Shown here piece by piece: positions 1 to 12,065 of a stretch of 64,000 nt of DNA (position 1 is the stretch's first letter; each line of letters opens with the position of its first letter). The notes beneath the pieces were generated by a model. The model did not search any database, was not told the DNA's origin, and saw nothing but the letters and a program-made list of their open reading frames with translations. The stretch covers positions 74,164,965 to 74,228,964 of the forward strand of contig NC_088643.1 of NCBI RefSeq assembly GCF_964019385.1. Reading direction: 5' to 3'. A program made the translations under genes and the position numbers. This stretch comes from Sycon ciliatum. Lineage: Eukaryota; Porifera; Calcarea; Leucosolenida; Sycettidae.

Positions 1-597
1 GAGCTACTGTGCATCTGAGACATATTGCCAACAGTGAGTGTTTGCCTACTTTGTATGCTGTGGACGCACTGAGCTTGCTACAGTGGTGGGGTGATGTGGC
101 TGGGCGGAATGACCATCTGATCATGTTATGTCTTGGGGTTTTTTTTCAAGCAAATGTTGCGCGGGTTGCATCAAATTCTCGAAGTGTAATCGCCTGTGAA
201 CGAACGTGCCTAGTGTGGTGCTGCGAAGCGCAATGTTACAATCGAATGTAGAGCAATTGGCTGAATGTGCTTGGCATTGAAACGTAGATGGCTGTTCATA
301 CGGGCCGTGTTGCAGCTGCTGCTTCAACGCTATTATCTGTGCTTGCCGATACTTTCTCTCCTCTTGTCCAGCTTGTCAACGAAGGTTAGAGCTACGGCTG
401 ATAAGGATTCGTCAAGCTCCAGCAAACAAGAAAAAGACTGACACGAGGAAAGTCTCCGCTTTACTCCACTCACATGCCCGTCGATGTTCATAAGCTCACC
501 GTGACGGGAATGGTGAGTTTTCGGCGAAACAATGAATTGTTTGCCCACCAGCACTTTGGTTACTCGACATACCATGGGTCACAAGCCAGACGAAACC
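1..597. other. No supported gene
   Basis: No ORF here resembles a known family. On the minus strand around 400-330 a short Gln/Lys-rich helical reading (ending before a GTATGA donor-like site) could be an exon, but nothing else supports it. Confidence 0.3.
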
Positions 598-1020
598 GGT
601 CAGTGCTGATAGTGAACACCTGCTTGGATACCAACCATTGCTCCGCACAGATCAGTGTTGATAGTATAAACCTGCTTGGATACCAACCATTGCTCCGCAC
701 ATGTCAGTGTTGATAGTAAAAACTTGCTTGGATATCAACCACTGCTCCGCACTGGTCGGTGCTGATAGTAAAAACCTGCTTACATATCAACCATTGCTCC
801 GCTCTGGTCAGTGTTGATAGTAAAAACCTGCTTGGATATCAACCATTGCTCTGCACAGGTCAGTGCTGACAGTAAAAACCTGCTTGGATACCAACCATTG
901 CTCCGCACATGTCAGTATTGATAGTAAAAACTTGCTTGGATATCAACCACTGGTCAGTGCTGATAGTAAAACCTGCTTGGATACCAACCATTGCTCCGCA
1001 CTGGTCAGTGCTGATAGTCC
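598..1020. repeat. 52-bp minisatellite, about 8 copies
   Basis: Head-to-tail copies of a unit of about 52 bp, each containing GTCAGTGCTGATAGTAAAAA followed by CTGCTTGGATAYCAACCAYT. The copies differ by a few substitutions; the copy at about 910 lacks about 10 bp and the last is incomplete. ORFs through it only reflect the repeat. Confidence 0.9.
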
Positions 1021-2440
1021 TGCTTACCGTGCTAATAAGCAGTGCAGTGACTGTGACACCACTGCCAGTGCGTATACAGTACATGTACAGTGTAGACTGT
1101 GAACACATGTACTTGTACTGGTAGCTAGTGCCGGAACGTGGACAACAGCCAGCCAGATGATCATCCCGCAAGTCGCCTGTGTTCACACCATAGCTCATCG
1201 AAGTGTTGCTTCTGACCAATATGATCACAACCAAGCAAGGAGCAGCATTACTGAATCGGTCAAGACTTGTTCTCTAGGGATGAAAATGTACGCTGACTGC
1301 TCTGCTTTCCTTCTGCGAAGCTCGGCCCAGCCCAATGTTCTGGTTTTCTCAAACCCTCCAATGGCTGCCCGTTTGTCTGGAACGTGTCCTGCTCTGCGGT
1401 GGAAAGGTGTCTCTTGCGCACCTTTGGTTGATTTGAGGAGCTTGGTGTTTCAAGACTTTGCGCAAAGTGTCACTGCCTTCTCGCTCGTCATACGATTTGG
1501 CACCAAGTTTTCACTACTAAGTCTCTTTGCCCACTGTTTCTGTGTGCTCGTACTTGATGATGCTGGCGATGTCCTTGCCTAGCACCTAGCAGTGTGTTTC
1601 TACATGTAGTTGGTAGTAGTACATTTCCAGACTGCAGTGTACTTTGAAGTAGCACATTCAACCTCAACAATCACGCCATCTGGTCTCAGATTAGACGTTT
1701 TGTGATCCCCAGTATGATTCTGTAGGAAGTTGTATTTCAGCTCGCCAGTGATTTCTTTCCGTGGGAGTGCGTGCCCGTGCATGACCATGCAGTCAGTGGA
1801 CTACTCACACTGCTACTATAATAACCAACAGCTGGCTAGCATTAGAACTCATACGTAAACCATGCTAAACACTGTGAAACCCCTGACAGGGTTGCTAGAC
1901 TTTATTGTAACAACCCTCATGTATGCACATGTACTCCTCTCATGTATACTTCAAAGTTCATGTATGTATCATGTTCAACTAGATAACGTTAACACCAAGC
2001 GTGCACATATCCTGTTGTTGACATGTCTGAGGTCATCAACTTGTCCTTTCCTTTTGTTTCGTTATGAGCTGTCAAAGCCAGCTTGCAATCTGAAGAGTTC
2101 CATACTACTACTGTCTGTTCCAACGTCTTGTGCAGTGTACAGTGCTCCTGCCGTTGCTTCAAGGAGACTCTGCAGTAGAGTCGCGCGCTGAAGAACGTTG
2201 AGCCCGAGAATGTCCAGCCTGAAATGCTAAGAATGCCACAGCCTAAAGTTAAGAACGGTGGTGTTGGTTTTCCGCCAGCTTGTGGGATACATATGATCCA
2301 GCTCGACTTGTTTCTAAGAGCGTGCTATAAGAACGCCGCCATATTGCCCAACGAAATAAGAATGTCCCAGGCGAACCCCTTGGAAACAATGTTCTTGGAC
2401 GCGTGACTCTACTGTATCATTTGCACATGTCCTGGTGACC
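1021..2440. other. No supported gene
   Basis: Short ORFs on both strands, none recognisable. The minus strand between about 1600 and 1390 has codon-like stretches (for example one reading KDIASIIKYEHTETVGKE), but they end in stops without clear splice signals. I see nothing firm. Confidence 0.3.
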
Positions 2441-3578
2441 TCTCAGCTTGACCCGCACCCTCTCAGCTTGACCCGCACCCTCTCAGCTTGACCCGCACCC
2501 TCTCAGCTTGACCCGCACCCTCTCAGCTTGACCCGCACCCTCTCAGCTTGACCCGCACCCTCTCAGCTTGACCCGCACCCTCTCAGCTTGACCCGCACCC
2601 TCTCAGCTTGACCCGCACCCTCTCAGCTTGACCCGCACCCTCTCAGCTTGACCCGCACCCTCTCAGCTTGACCCGCACCCTCTCAGCTTGACCCGCACCC
2701 TCTCAGCTTGACCCGCACCCTCTCAGCTTGACCCGCACCCTCTCAGCTTGACCCGCACCCTCTCAGCTTGACCCGCACCCTCTCAGCTTGACCCGCACCC
2801 TCTCAGCTTGACCCGCACCCTCTCAGCTTGACCCGCACCCTCTCAGCTTGACCCGCACCCTCTCAGCTTGACCCGCACCCTCTCAGCTTGACCCGCACCC
2901 TCTCAGCTTGACCCGCACCCTCTCAGCTTGACCCGCACCCTCTCAGCTTGACCCGCACCCTCTCAGCTTGACCCGCACCCTCTCAGCTTGACCCGCACCC
3001 TCTCAGCTTGACCCGCACCCTCTCAGCTTGACCCGCACCCTCTCAGCTTGACCCGCACCCTCTCAGCTTGACCCGCACCCTCTCAGCTTGACCCGCACCC
3101 TCTCAGCTTGACCCGCACCCTCTCAGCTTGACCCGCACCCTCTCAGCTTGACCCGCACCCTCTCAGCTTGACCCGCACCCTCTCAGCTTGACCCGCACCC
3201 TCTCAGCTTGACCCGCACCCTCTCAGCTTGACCCGCACCCTCTCAGCTTGACCCGCACCCTCTCAGCTTGACCCGCACCCTCTCAGCTTGACCCGCACCC
3301 TCTCAGCTTGACCCGCACCCTCTCAGCTTGACCCGCACCCTCTCAGCTTGACCCGCACCCTCTCAGCTTGACCCGCACCCTCTCAGCTTGACCCGCACCC
3401 TCTCAGCTTGACCCGCACCCTCTCAGCTTGACCCGCACCCTCTCAGCTTGACCCGCACCCTCTCAGCTTGACCCGCACCCTCTCAGCTTGACCCGCACCC
3501 TCTCAGCTTGACCCGCACCCTCTCAGCTTGACCCGCACCCTCTCAGCTTGACCCGCACCCTCTCAGCTTGACCCGCAC
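2441..3578. repeat. 20-bp satellite array, about 57 copies
   Basis: An uninterrupted run of the unit TCTCAGCTTGACCCGCACCC. Every copy I checked is identical and the array ends inside a copy at 3578. Such uniformity suggests very recent expansion or strong homogenisation; the true length could differ from the assembled length. There are no spacers, so it is not a CRISPR array. Confidence 0.97.
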
Positions 3579-4303
3579 TGTACAGTTGTGACCTACAGTT
3601 TGTGTTTGGCAGACTGAATCACATTTGACTGTACATTGATTTTACCAAGAGTATTTTTTATTTATTTTATTCATTTTTTATTATCAAACTGGTTTATTAT
3701 GTACTGTTATGAGATGAAATAAAACAGGAAAGGGCACAGGCCCGGATACGTGCAAGGGATAGCAATCAACTTTGCACATGAATTGAGCATGTGTTCTAAA
3801 TACATGTAAATGTAAATGCAAAACAATAAAAAACCAAAAACACAAACAATGAGCAATAACTTCAGGACTGGGCACAAGTCCTAAAGCAGTAAAAGGTGCA
3901 AGAGATAATAATCAACCTTGCGAGTTCGAGTCAAAGCATGCGGACTCACAACAAAATGGCATCAACGTGAGCAAAGAGGAAGAAGAGAAAGGAAACAGCA
4001 AAACAAAAGCAAAGATGGAGGATAAACGGCAACAGAACCAAAACTGGCAAACAAACCTGTGACATCATCATGCACAGACACAAAAGACAAATTGAACCGA
4101 GTCAAACTGGCATGAGCGACTCATGCTGCAGGACATCGCTGGGGTGATGGCTGAAATTCACCTTCCTCCGACTACCACGCACCATCATGACGGAGTCACG
4201 GACTAAAGTGAAGCCAAGCTCACAGCGGATCCGTCCCATGAGGACGGGGGGAAGAGTATAATTATAACCCGGTGTGTTGTTTATCAAGAATACATAAAGC
4301 ATG
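3579..4303. other. AT-rich non-coding stretch
   Basis: No coding signal. There are A/T-rich tracts at 3650-3850 and two diverged copies of a short motif (GTGCAAG followed by an ATAATCAAC-like sequence) near 3750 and 3895. Confidence 0.4.
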
Positions 4304-4347
4304 AAACTGATGAGTCCACAAAGAACGAAACAGATGTCCGCAGATTG
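4304..4347 (+). ncRNA. 5'-truncated hammerhead-ribozyme micro-element (copy A)
   Basis: Contains the hammerhead core CTGATGA (4307-4313), the GAAA box and a GTC cleavage triplet followed by CGCAGATTG, the same 3' end as the copies at 14791 and 21793. The upstream CTGCG strand of stem I is missing, because the copy begins only 3 nt before the core. AGCATG flanks both ends (4298-4303 and 4348-4353), which fits a 5'-truncated retroposed copy with a 6-bp target duplication. Stem II (GTCC/GAAC) has one mismatch. It is probably inactive as a ribozyme. Confidence 0.65.
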
Positions 4348-5640
4348 AGCATGGATGCTTCATAATGAAAACGTACTTTGCAGTATTCATTAGTTGAGAG
4401 AGTTGAAGTCATGCATAAACCAGTGTGATACATGTGATACATGTGGTGAGAAGCTGCACAGCTGAGTTAAGGGAAATGCAGTTTTCACTCTTCGCAACTA
4501 ATACTAAGACTTCATAGAGAATGGTGCAAACGACCACTGTTCTGTAACCATACCAACGGCAACGTGTTGCACTTCATGTACAATGCACTAGCAAGAGTAT
4601 AACACCCTGGCCTGGGGGGGGGGGGGGGTATGATTATTTTTACTCTTGGTAGATCTACTACAAGTACTAGCAAGAGTGCAGGGCTACTACCAAGAGTATA
4701 ATAGTTTTAAATACTAACTTTATACTCTCTTATTATACTCTTGTTTAGAATACTACTAGTACTACTGGTGCTCTGGGTTTATCATTCTACTCCTGGCTGT
4801 ATTGCATGGTCCGGCTTCGAGAGCTAGTGAAATCCCACCATTGTTTTGCCAAATCCAGTTGAGAATCTTCAAGATCTCCCAAAAAAATATTAAGGCCATA
4901 TCTGAGGCGATCGCGATTACAATTTTGTAGTTGTGACAGAAGCAGCATTATGGCTATCACACAGCGATTAGCTCAGATTCGAAAGTGTTGATATGCTGTA
5001 ATGGAAGCGCCTGTCTTCCAGTGAGCATGGTAATTTGTTATAATTCTTTTTTAAATTAAAGAATATAATACTGTAAAACGGGTAACGTTTGCGACAATAA
5101 ATGTTTGCGTTTTACAAATTGAGACTGGTTTGCGCTGTTTAATGTTAGTGAGTCGTTCTACACAGTCAAGTCAGTCCTTGCACTGAACTTTTCATGGCGT
5201 GAGTTTGCGTTGTTCAAAGTGTGCGATTCGGGGCCTCTCGCGAAATTCGCAAACATTTTTACGTCGCAATAGTTACCCGTTTTACAGTAGCACCCCTTTT
5301 GTTAATCCAGGACCAGGGGATGGCTCACGCCTGCTGGCATGAAGAAAAGAGAGATTGAGAATAGAATGAAAAATGGAAACAGTGTAAATGAAAAGCCTAC
5401 AAATCTAACGTGTTGGAAACCATAAGCCAAACTGCAGCGTTAGTTTAGACAGGAAGGTGGCCTTCAGCTACTGCCAGAGACGCACTCTGCTCCCCCACCG
5501 ATCGGCAGCAAATGGGGTGACGGAGCGAGCATGGGAATACACCATCAGTATGGTGTTGCTGGCAATACATGTACTGCCACGGTCACATGCACACTGAAAA
5601 AAATCATCAACAGCGAGTCACATGTACATCTACATACTAC
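4348..5640. other. Non-coding stretch with small inverted repeats
   Basis: No gene seen. A run of G at 4613-4626 lies between inverted AAGAGTATAA / TTATACTCTTG motifs (about 4592-4745), possibly a degraded TIR element. A clear MITE lies at 5071-5287 (separate entry). Confidence 0.4.
5071..5287. mobile_element. MITE with TA duplication (Tc1/mariner-like)
   Basis: The ends CTGTAAAACGGGTAAC and GTTACCCGTTTTACAG are inverted repeats flanked by TA on both sides (5069-5070, 5288-5289). The inverted similarity extends imperfectly for about 40 bp (GTTTGCG and AAACATT blocks). At 217 bp with no ORF it is non-autonomous. The TA target duplication fits the Tc1/mariner superfamily. Confidence 0.8.
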
Positions 5641-6050
5641 TAGTATACAGTAACAGTAGTATTGTATGCATGTATGTAACAGTAGTATTGTATGCATGTA
5701 TGTAACAGTAGTATTGTATGCATGTATGTAACAGTAGTATGCATGTATGTACTAGTATACAGTAACAGTAGTATGCAGTATGCATGTATGGACACAATAG
5801 TATTGTATGCATGTATGGACACAATAGTATTGTATGCATGTATGGACACATCAAAATGCACGCTCTCACACACACGCACACACAAACCAGAAATACTGTA
5901 CTTCGAAGCAGGCCACACAGGCTTTGTAATAGTATTGTGAAAATACAGAACACAGCTGCTTATTCTTTCTTAAGTTAAAAAGCAGGCCACACAGGCTTTG
6001 TAATGGTATTGTGAAAAATACAGAATACAGCTGCTTATTCTTTCTTAAGC
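5640..6050. repeat. 26-bp minisatellite and a 79-bp tandem duplication
   Basis: 5640-5850 holds copies of a unit of about 26 bp with AGTAGTATTGTATGCATGTA, alternating with a GGACACAA variant. At 5905-6050 a segment of about 79 bp starting AAGCAGGCCACACAGGCTTT is present twice in tandem with a few differences. Confidence 0.8.
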
Positions 6051-6089
6051 AGCCATGAATGTACAGCTCTACAGAGAATCAACCAAACG

Positions 6090-6091
<2 letters not shown>

Positions 6092-6165
<74 letters not shown>

Positions 6166-6183
6166 CAGACAGAGAGAGAGACG
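6092..6183. repeat. (GA)n microsatellite
   Basis: Long GA dinucleotide run with rare C interruptions, just downstream (in gene sense) of the USP10-like gene. The Ser/Leu-rich ORF on the other strand is an artefact of it. Confidence 0.95.
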
Positions 6184-6483
6184 ATGAACATCTAAGAAAA
6201 CAGATGGGCTAGGTACATTGAAGAACTTAAAAAAAGTTTCTTCAAGTAGAACACGAAGGGCATGTCTATTTCTATGAGTAGTATGGAGAAACTTTCGCAC
6301 AGGAGTTTCTTCTGTACTTGCAAAGAAAAAAGAGAGAAAAGTACAAAAAGAAAATTCTGAATAGAAGGTAAAACACTGGCAATCTGGAACTGAAAATGGA
6401 TATTAAATGACGATTCAGCAAATGGCCATGCTCAGTAATAGGAAAAAATACTGAGTCGTAACGTCGTCGTCGGGCCGCGTCTT

Positions 6484-8086
6484 TTAGGCCTGAGACGGGA
6501 CGGCGTCACGTGTGAAGAAGAGAATATACGGCGTCTTGTTGGTGGGGTAGTTCATGACTTGTCCATCGCTGATGGGCTTGACGACGCTATCGTCACAGCG
6601 CACCCAGCTAGCACTCCGCTTATGCCGGACATCCGTGCTGTAGTGTCCATTCTGAGCCGTCTTGCCGTGGTGATTGATAACTGTGGACAGGAGGAACAGG
6701 AACAGGAACAAGAGATGGTCACGGGCAAAACTTGATTTGTACATGCACGTGCACCAGCGGTAACTACCACACGTGCAGCGCTCCCACCAGTGCCCACTAC
6801 ACTAGTACCGTAAAGTACTGTCGATCCGCCCCCTGTCAAATTTCTGCCTGTGAAGCGACGTCGGATCAACGCTACTTTACGGTATGCGGCTCAAAGAACT
6901 TAGTAATGAAGAGCACAAGGCAGCAACAGAAGCAATACTGGTTTGTTCTTCTGTGATCACCATTCGATGCAGGTTCACTGATGACCATCGAAGAAGAGCG
7001 TTTATGTCTTTATGAATCATTTTTAAACATTTTCATTTCATGATTGTTTCATGGTATTATGTCGGCATCAATTGTTCTATTTATCGCATTGTTAGAAGCA
7101 ATAAGACTTGGAATATTTGCGCACACTTACCAGCAATTAGGGAGTACTGCATTGTGGCAACGGAGCATGACTGTACAGTCGGTGCCAACAGCTCCTTGCC
7201 GAGCGTCAGCTTGAAGCCAAACTTGACAAACTTATGGAGCTTTTGCGAACCTCCCTCCGCATTGTACATGAACCGCTTCAGGTGCAGGATCAGGACGGGC
7301 GGTACGCGGGACAGAGTCGAGCGGCGCACGGCATCCACTTCCTTGCGGGTGTCTTTGGACAAGTATCCCTCGAGCTTCTCCTTCCGGCCGAACAAATGAA
7401 GGGCATCTTGAACCGTGCGGACTTCATCGCCCTATGCACACAGAGCAGTAGGCAGATCACAACACAACGAGTTCGAAAGAGACGGAAAGACAGGTTGATA
7501 TGAGCACCGCCTATGCAAAGCAGACCTGGGTATCAGCAAGGTTACACAAGCAAGAGTGTGCAATTATTTACTCCCATCTTGAGCTGCGACGGACACACCA
7601 ACGGCGGAATTCGGTATCGCATCATCTTTTTTGGCGGACAAACATGTATGATCAAGTGTGCATGTCTGTCACCTTCGGTGGAAGTGTGATGATAGCAGTC
7701 GCTGGCCTCTGGATTGGATATACATATAGTTGAAGTACACAATACAAACAACAGCAGTAGTCCATGCCACTGTCATTCAGAGGACGGCTTCATTGAATAC
7801 ACCGGGATTATGATCCTTATCAGGAAAAATGACTCACATGGATATCGAGAGGAAGACACATGAATGGCTGCAGAGTAGCCGAGTGCTTGGCACCGGGACA
7901 CGATACGGCAGATCTCATTTCACCGCAGAACATGGCTGAAACAGGTGAACTACTGAGGGTCTGTAGAACATGGACACAAGAGAGGGAGTGACATGCCCAT
8001 ATTAATTACTAGTCACACTCAACACCTGATAGTGAATTGCGGTAGTGTGCATGTGTGTGTGTGTGCGCACGCACGCGCGCGTGCAC

Positions 8087-8144
<58 letters not shown>

Positions 8145-10835
8145 GAAAGCAAGGGAATAATGGAAATTAGACACGACAGTGGGACAAGAAACCTTAATGG
8201 CAGGGCAGTAAATAGGTACAGAACATTGCAGTACTATCTATTCACTGGCATACAGGAGACTATTCACTTGCAGTACTATCTATGTGCCTGGCATACAGGA
8301 GACTATTCACTTTCCCAAATACGTGGACACACGATACAGGTAGTTCTGTCCGGGTGAACATTCTTAGAGATAGGCAACAGAAATTGCTACAGAAGCCGTA
8401 GCATTGGCAAACAAGAAACATTTAAGTTCGGCACTGTGCGTAGGTCAACACAACTTGTGACATTAAAATCATGTCACACGTTTTGACCTGCGCACAGTGC
8501 CGAAAAAGGAAGAAGATACTTGAGCAAAGGGGAACTATCGTCCTAACTCACCATAGCTCTGGTCACAGCAGATTTGTTCTTCCTGCCTCCGCTCACTTGC
8601 TCCCACTCGCTGGCGTCTTCACTGGCAGTCTGCTGTTGTTGTGGTTGTCGCGATGCCATCATCATTGTGGCTGCTACCTGTGCCTTGGTTTCGCGAGCTT
8701 GGCTGGCAGCAGCGGTGGCGGCGGCGGCGGCAGCAGCACCATGGGCTGGCGTGTTGCTGCCGCTGCTGTTGAACTGCAAAACAGAGCCAATCTCTTCGTG
8801 GAGGCGGTTCAATAGGGCCGACAGGAACTCTTCGGCATCCTCCTGCATGCCCTGTACACACACACACAAGCAGAGGACCAGAATAATGATGCTTGACTTG
8901 TAAAAAGCAAAGTTCTCACTAACAGTGCATGCTTCCAGCTCCACACCAACAATATACCAACGCCCCATGCTTGAATATCCAGGCCGCCGAAACTAACAAG
9001 GTCGAAAACGGCTAGCCATCCACAGGTTTTGAGAATCTACCTCTTCTTGGTGCTTCATCTGGCATCCACTCAAGAAATTACCAGCACTTGCAGTATTCAC
9101 ACTTGAATTTGTTCTCGAAATTATTCTCAAAGTCTGTCAGCGCTTGCCGGAGATGATTCAACCATACTTACCTCAACAAGCTGAGAATTGATCTGCGCAA
9201 CAATGGAGTAGATGCCGGTGGGCTCAAACGGTTTTCCAATCGCAATCTCGGGAGCGGCGCTCTTCTTGCGACCTCCTTTTCTCTCCACGACAGAGAAGCC
9301 ATCAACCGACGACTTTTCGGCAGACGGTCGGCGTGCCCCTGGCGTGCCTGGTGGAGTAGCGACGCTCTCAAACTGCTTAACAAACGCAGCCCTGCAGCAA
9401 AGAGAAGGCATTGCACAACCGGCGAAACCATCAACCAGGCACAACACATCAGAGGAGTTATAGGCGAGCGCCAATGTTGCTGGCTGAAAGGCACCAGCTG
9501 CTCGGCACTCAAAACAAAGAAAGTGTCTTGTTCATGCAGGAATACCAATGCTCGGCACGGCGCAGACAAGTAAAGTACTTCGAAGTAGAGAGGTTCAGCA
9601 AAACGAAAATTCGCACGAAGTTTCGCGACGGACCTTGCAAAATGTGGGCAAATTCTCGCACGAACTTTGTGTTCTGCACATTTTTGTAGCTTGCACACGC
9701 CCAAGTGCATGTACGCGGTGAACCCATTGACCCGATCTCACGAAACCTCTCACGAAAGTTCATTTCGGGTTCCCTGCAAGTTTGGTGTTGCAAATTTATG
9801 AAAGTGTGTGCGAAGTTTCTCACTTCATGACGTAGAGCAAAGGTTTGTACGCATTTTTTGTTTTGCAGAGCCTCTCTAGTGTCTTTGTTTATGTATGCCA
9901 AAGCTCGGCGCGGTGCAGACGCAGACACGGCCACAGGTTATCTTACATTGCATCCAGCACTGGTGTGGAGCTTCGGGGTCGTGTGTGGACAGCCAACACG
10001 TCGGCAAGGTCGTGTAGCAAGTTGGACAGCGGAGTGCAATTGAGCAGGGCCTGCAGGACAGAGGCCATGTAGCATTTGTTTCCGCGGTTGATCAGGCCAC
10101 GTAGCTCCAACACCTTTGAATGTTTACGTAGTTCACGTCCCGAGAAGAATTCTACAGTAACAAAGAAAGAAAGGCACCCAAGAGAAGCGAGTGAGCGAGT
10201 GTGTGTGTGTGAGAGACAGAGACAGAAAGAAGGCCCCCACAACTCTTAACCTGGCCTGAACTCAACCCAAACTAAAAACCGACATGTACACACAGCTTCG
10301 ATCAATGTAGCGCTATTCGTAAGAAAGAATGCAGAACGCAGCTGAAATGGCATTACGAGCAGCGAAACCAACCAACCTATCAGAGATGGAACTACTGAAT
10401 CATCGGAAACAGAAACCCGTTCTGGCAGCTTTGCTGGACGCTTGTGATGCTCCGCGGGTGTCGGTTGGTGATGTGTAGTAGCTCCATTGAAGGACGGTGG
10501 CTTGCTTGGTAACTTGATAACAATGCCATTAGACTCATGTTCCTTGAAGAGGCTTGCAAAGCTCTTCTTCTGTCCCCATGCAGCCTTTGGTGGTGTTCCT
10601 GCCTTTTTGTCTTCGGGAGTTGTTGCAGAGGCTGGTTCCGGGTTTCCTGCGGTTGATGCGTTGTTGCTGCTCACAGTTGCAACATCAATTTTCTGACGCT
10701 CAGCGACCTTCACTGTACCAGTTGAAGTTGGCCCTGCCTTGTGAGATTCTACAGCATTGCCATTTCCATGCGCCTTCTCTTCAATTTGCACCGCTGTGTC
10801 ACTCCGAGAAAGCGACGCATCACTAAGCTGAGATG
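6484..10835 (-). CDS. USP10: USP10-type ubiquitin carboxyl-terminal hydrolase (multi-exon, 5' end missing)
   Basis: Cysteine protease of the USP family that removes ubiquitin from substrates. Exons in gene order: 10835-10377, 10151-9947, 9391-9172, 8851-8552, 7960-7838, 7431-7131, 6680-6484 (stop TAA at 6484-6486). All junctions keep frame; the first listed donor is a weak GTTGGT, the rest are GTRAG. The Cys box NRGNKCYMASVLQALLNC is in the second exon, QEDAEEF in the fourth, PPVLILHLKRF in the sixth, and the His box GHYSTD plus WVRCDD in the last. The first exon carries KKSFASLFK, like the KSWASLF segment of USP10, and the C-terminus ends shortly after YILFF as in that family. The fourth exon holds an Ala-rich low-complexity insert. 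USP10 is known to act on p53 and to bind G3BP in stress granules; the N-terminal PAM2-like region was not found here, so upstream exons are missing or diverged. The introns hold MITEs and a GA repeat. Confidence 0.9.
6808..6882. mobile_element. 75-bp MITE in the last intron of the USP10-like gene
   Basis: The ends CCGTAAAGTACTGTCGATCC and GGATCAACGCTACTTTACGG are near-perfect inverted repeats with TA on each side (6806-6807, 6883-6884). A half copy of the same left end (TACCGTTAAGTACCCTTGAT) occurs at about 18551. Confidence 0.75.
8091..8146. repeat. (GA)n microsatellite in an intron
   Basis: GA run preceded by TG and CG dinucleotide runs, in the intron between 7960 and 8552. Confidence 0.9.
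8427..8504. mobile_element. 78-bp hairpin MITE in an intron
   Basis: The left arm TTCGGCACTGTGCGTAGGTC and right arm GACCTGCGCACAGTGCCGAA are inverted with one mismatch and enclose about 38 bp. A direct 47-bp duplication (CAGTACTATCTAT...GACTATTCACTT) lies nearby at 8228-8315. Confidence 0.7.
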
Positions 10836-10953
10836 CTGGTATGAGACATGCACACAACACAAACACAAACACAAACATAATAGAGAGGGACATAGATAGA
10901 TAGAGAAAGTGAGGGAGGGAGATAGACAGAGAAAGTGAGGGAGGGAGATAGAT

Positions 10954-10961
<8 letters not shown>

Positions 10962-11050
<89 letters not shown>

Positions 11051-11052
11051 CG
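10962..11052. repeat. (GA)n microsatellite
   Basis: Long GA run immediately upstream (gene sense) of the first recognised USP10-like exon. Confidence 0.95.
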
Positions 11053-11373
11053 AGAGAATGAAAGCAAAACAGTGGAGAAGAGATAAGGCAAGCAGTTGGT
11101 TGTTGAAATCATTAAAAACAAACAAAGAAAAGTAATGCATTTCGTATTACACTAGCTGAGATCACCTGTAAGTACTTGCAAATTAAGCAGTTCTTGACCT
11201 TAAAAAAAGAAGCTTTTGCTGAGTACACCATGCATACAGCACGATGCACAGGAATGATTGAGCATCGAACAGTAAGTAATCTTCGATTTCTTTATCTTAG
11301 CAGCGATATCAGAGCCGCTAAAAGTAGCCAATCTCATACGAAATTTGCCTCACAGAGTCACAGAGTGGCTATA

Positions 11374-11631
11374 CACTCATCTCTCTCTTATCTGGACCTC
11401 CAAGTTACGGACACCTCGATCTACGGGGCGTCCTGTGGGTGAGTTTTAGTGGAAATATGACTACTCTGTTGCCATTTTTGTGAAAATAGTGACATCATAT
11501 GCCCGATCTCTGGCCCTTCCCCACTGAAACGTAGGCGATTCAGATTTACAGACATTTCGGAGTTATGGGCAGTACACGGTGACCTACCCTGTGAACTGCC
11601 CGGATAAGAGAGATATGACTGATTATGAGTG
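11374..11631. mobile_element. Probable MITE with CACTCAT ends
   Basis: The ends CACTCAT...CTCTCTTATCTGGAC and CCCGGATAAGAGAG...ATGAGTG are imperfect inverted repeats, about 258 bp apart. No clear target duplication; no ORF. Confidence 0.45.
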
Positions 11632-11656
11632 AATCAAAATGAACTACAAAACCTAC

Positions 11657-11699
11657 CTAATTCCGCACTTGAGCTGTCCTTCGCAAAACTCCGTGGAAA
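11657..11699 (-). other. Candidate upstream exon of the USP10-like gene
   Basis: A 43-bp segment with acceptor CCCTTTTCAG before it and donor GTAGGT after it. Its open frame (reading FPRSFAKDSSSAEL) leaves a phase-1 overhang that matches the acceptor phase of the exon beginning at 10835. The evidence is splice signals and phase only; transcript data would decide. Confidence 0.3.
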
Positions 11700-12065
11700 C
11701 TGAAAAGGGCAGGGTCAAACAGAAGAAACATGTTCCAAGTGATGCACTGATCAGACAGAAAGATTATGGACGAGTCACTTTGCAAAACACTGGAGAGGAG
11801 GAAGGCGATCACACTGGCAATAATAGACACCGGTGCATGCAGTTGGGCACCTCTTTTGGTGGTGGAGAATGCGGGGCTAGCACACAACTTGTGCGGTATG
11901 TTGCTATGCGTTCTCGAATCGTAGTTTGACCGTATTGTCCAATGGTCTTGCCAGCATACATGTACATCTGCCTGCGCTCTCCACAGCTGAGACTTTCAGC
12001 TTGTGCTTGCCTTGGTTGCGCGCACCCTCCCCATCTGTGTTAGTACCATAACTAACTATTACTTA

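Noticed and set aside
9..2406. Several ORFs of 60-140 codons in the first 2.4 kb
   Set aside because: No recognisable similarity; some are repeats of the 52-bp minisatellite; none has convincing splice or codon support.
2441..3578. CRISPR-like direct repeats
   Set aside because: The 20-bp units are contiguous with no spacers, and the genome is eukaryotic.
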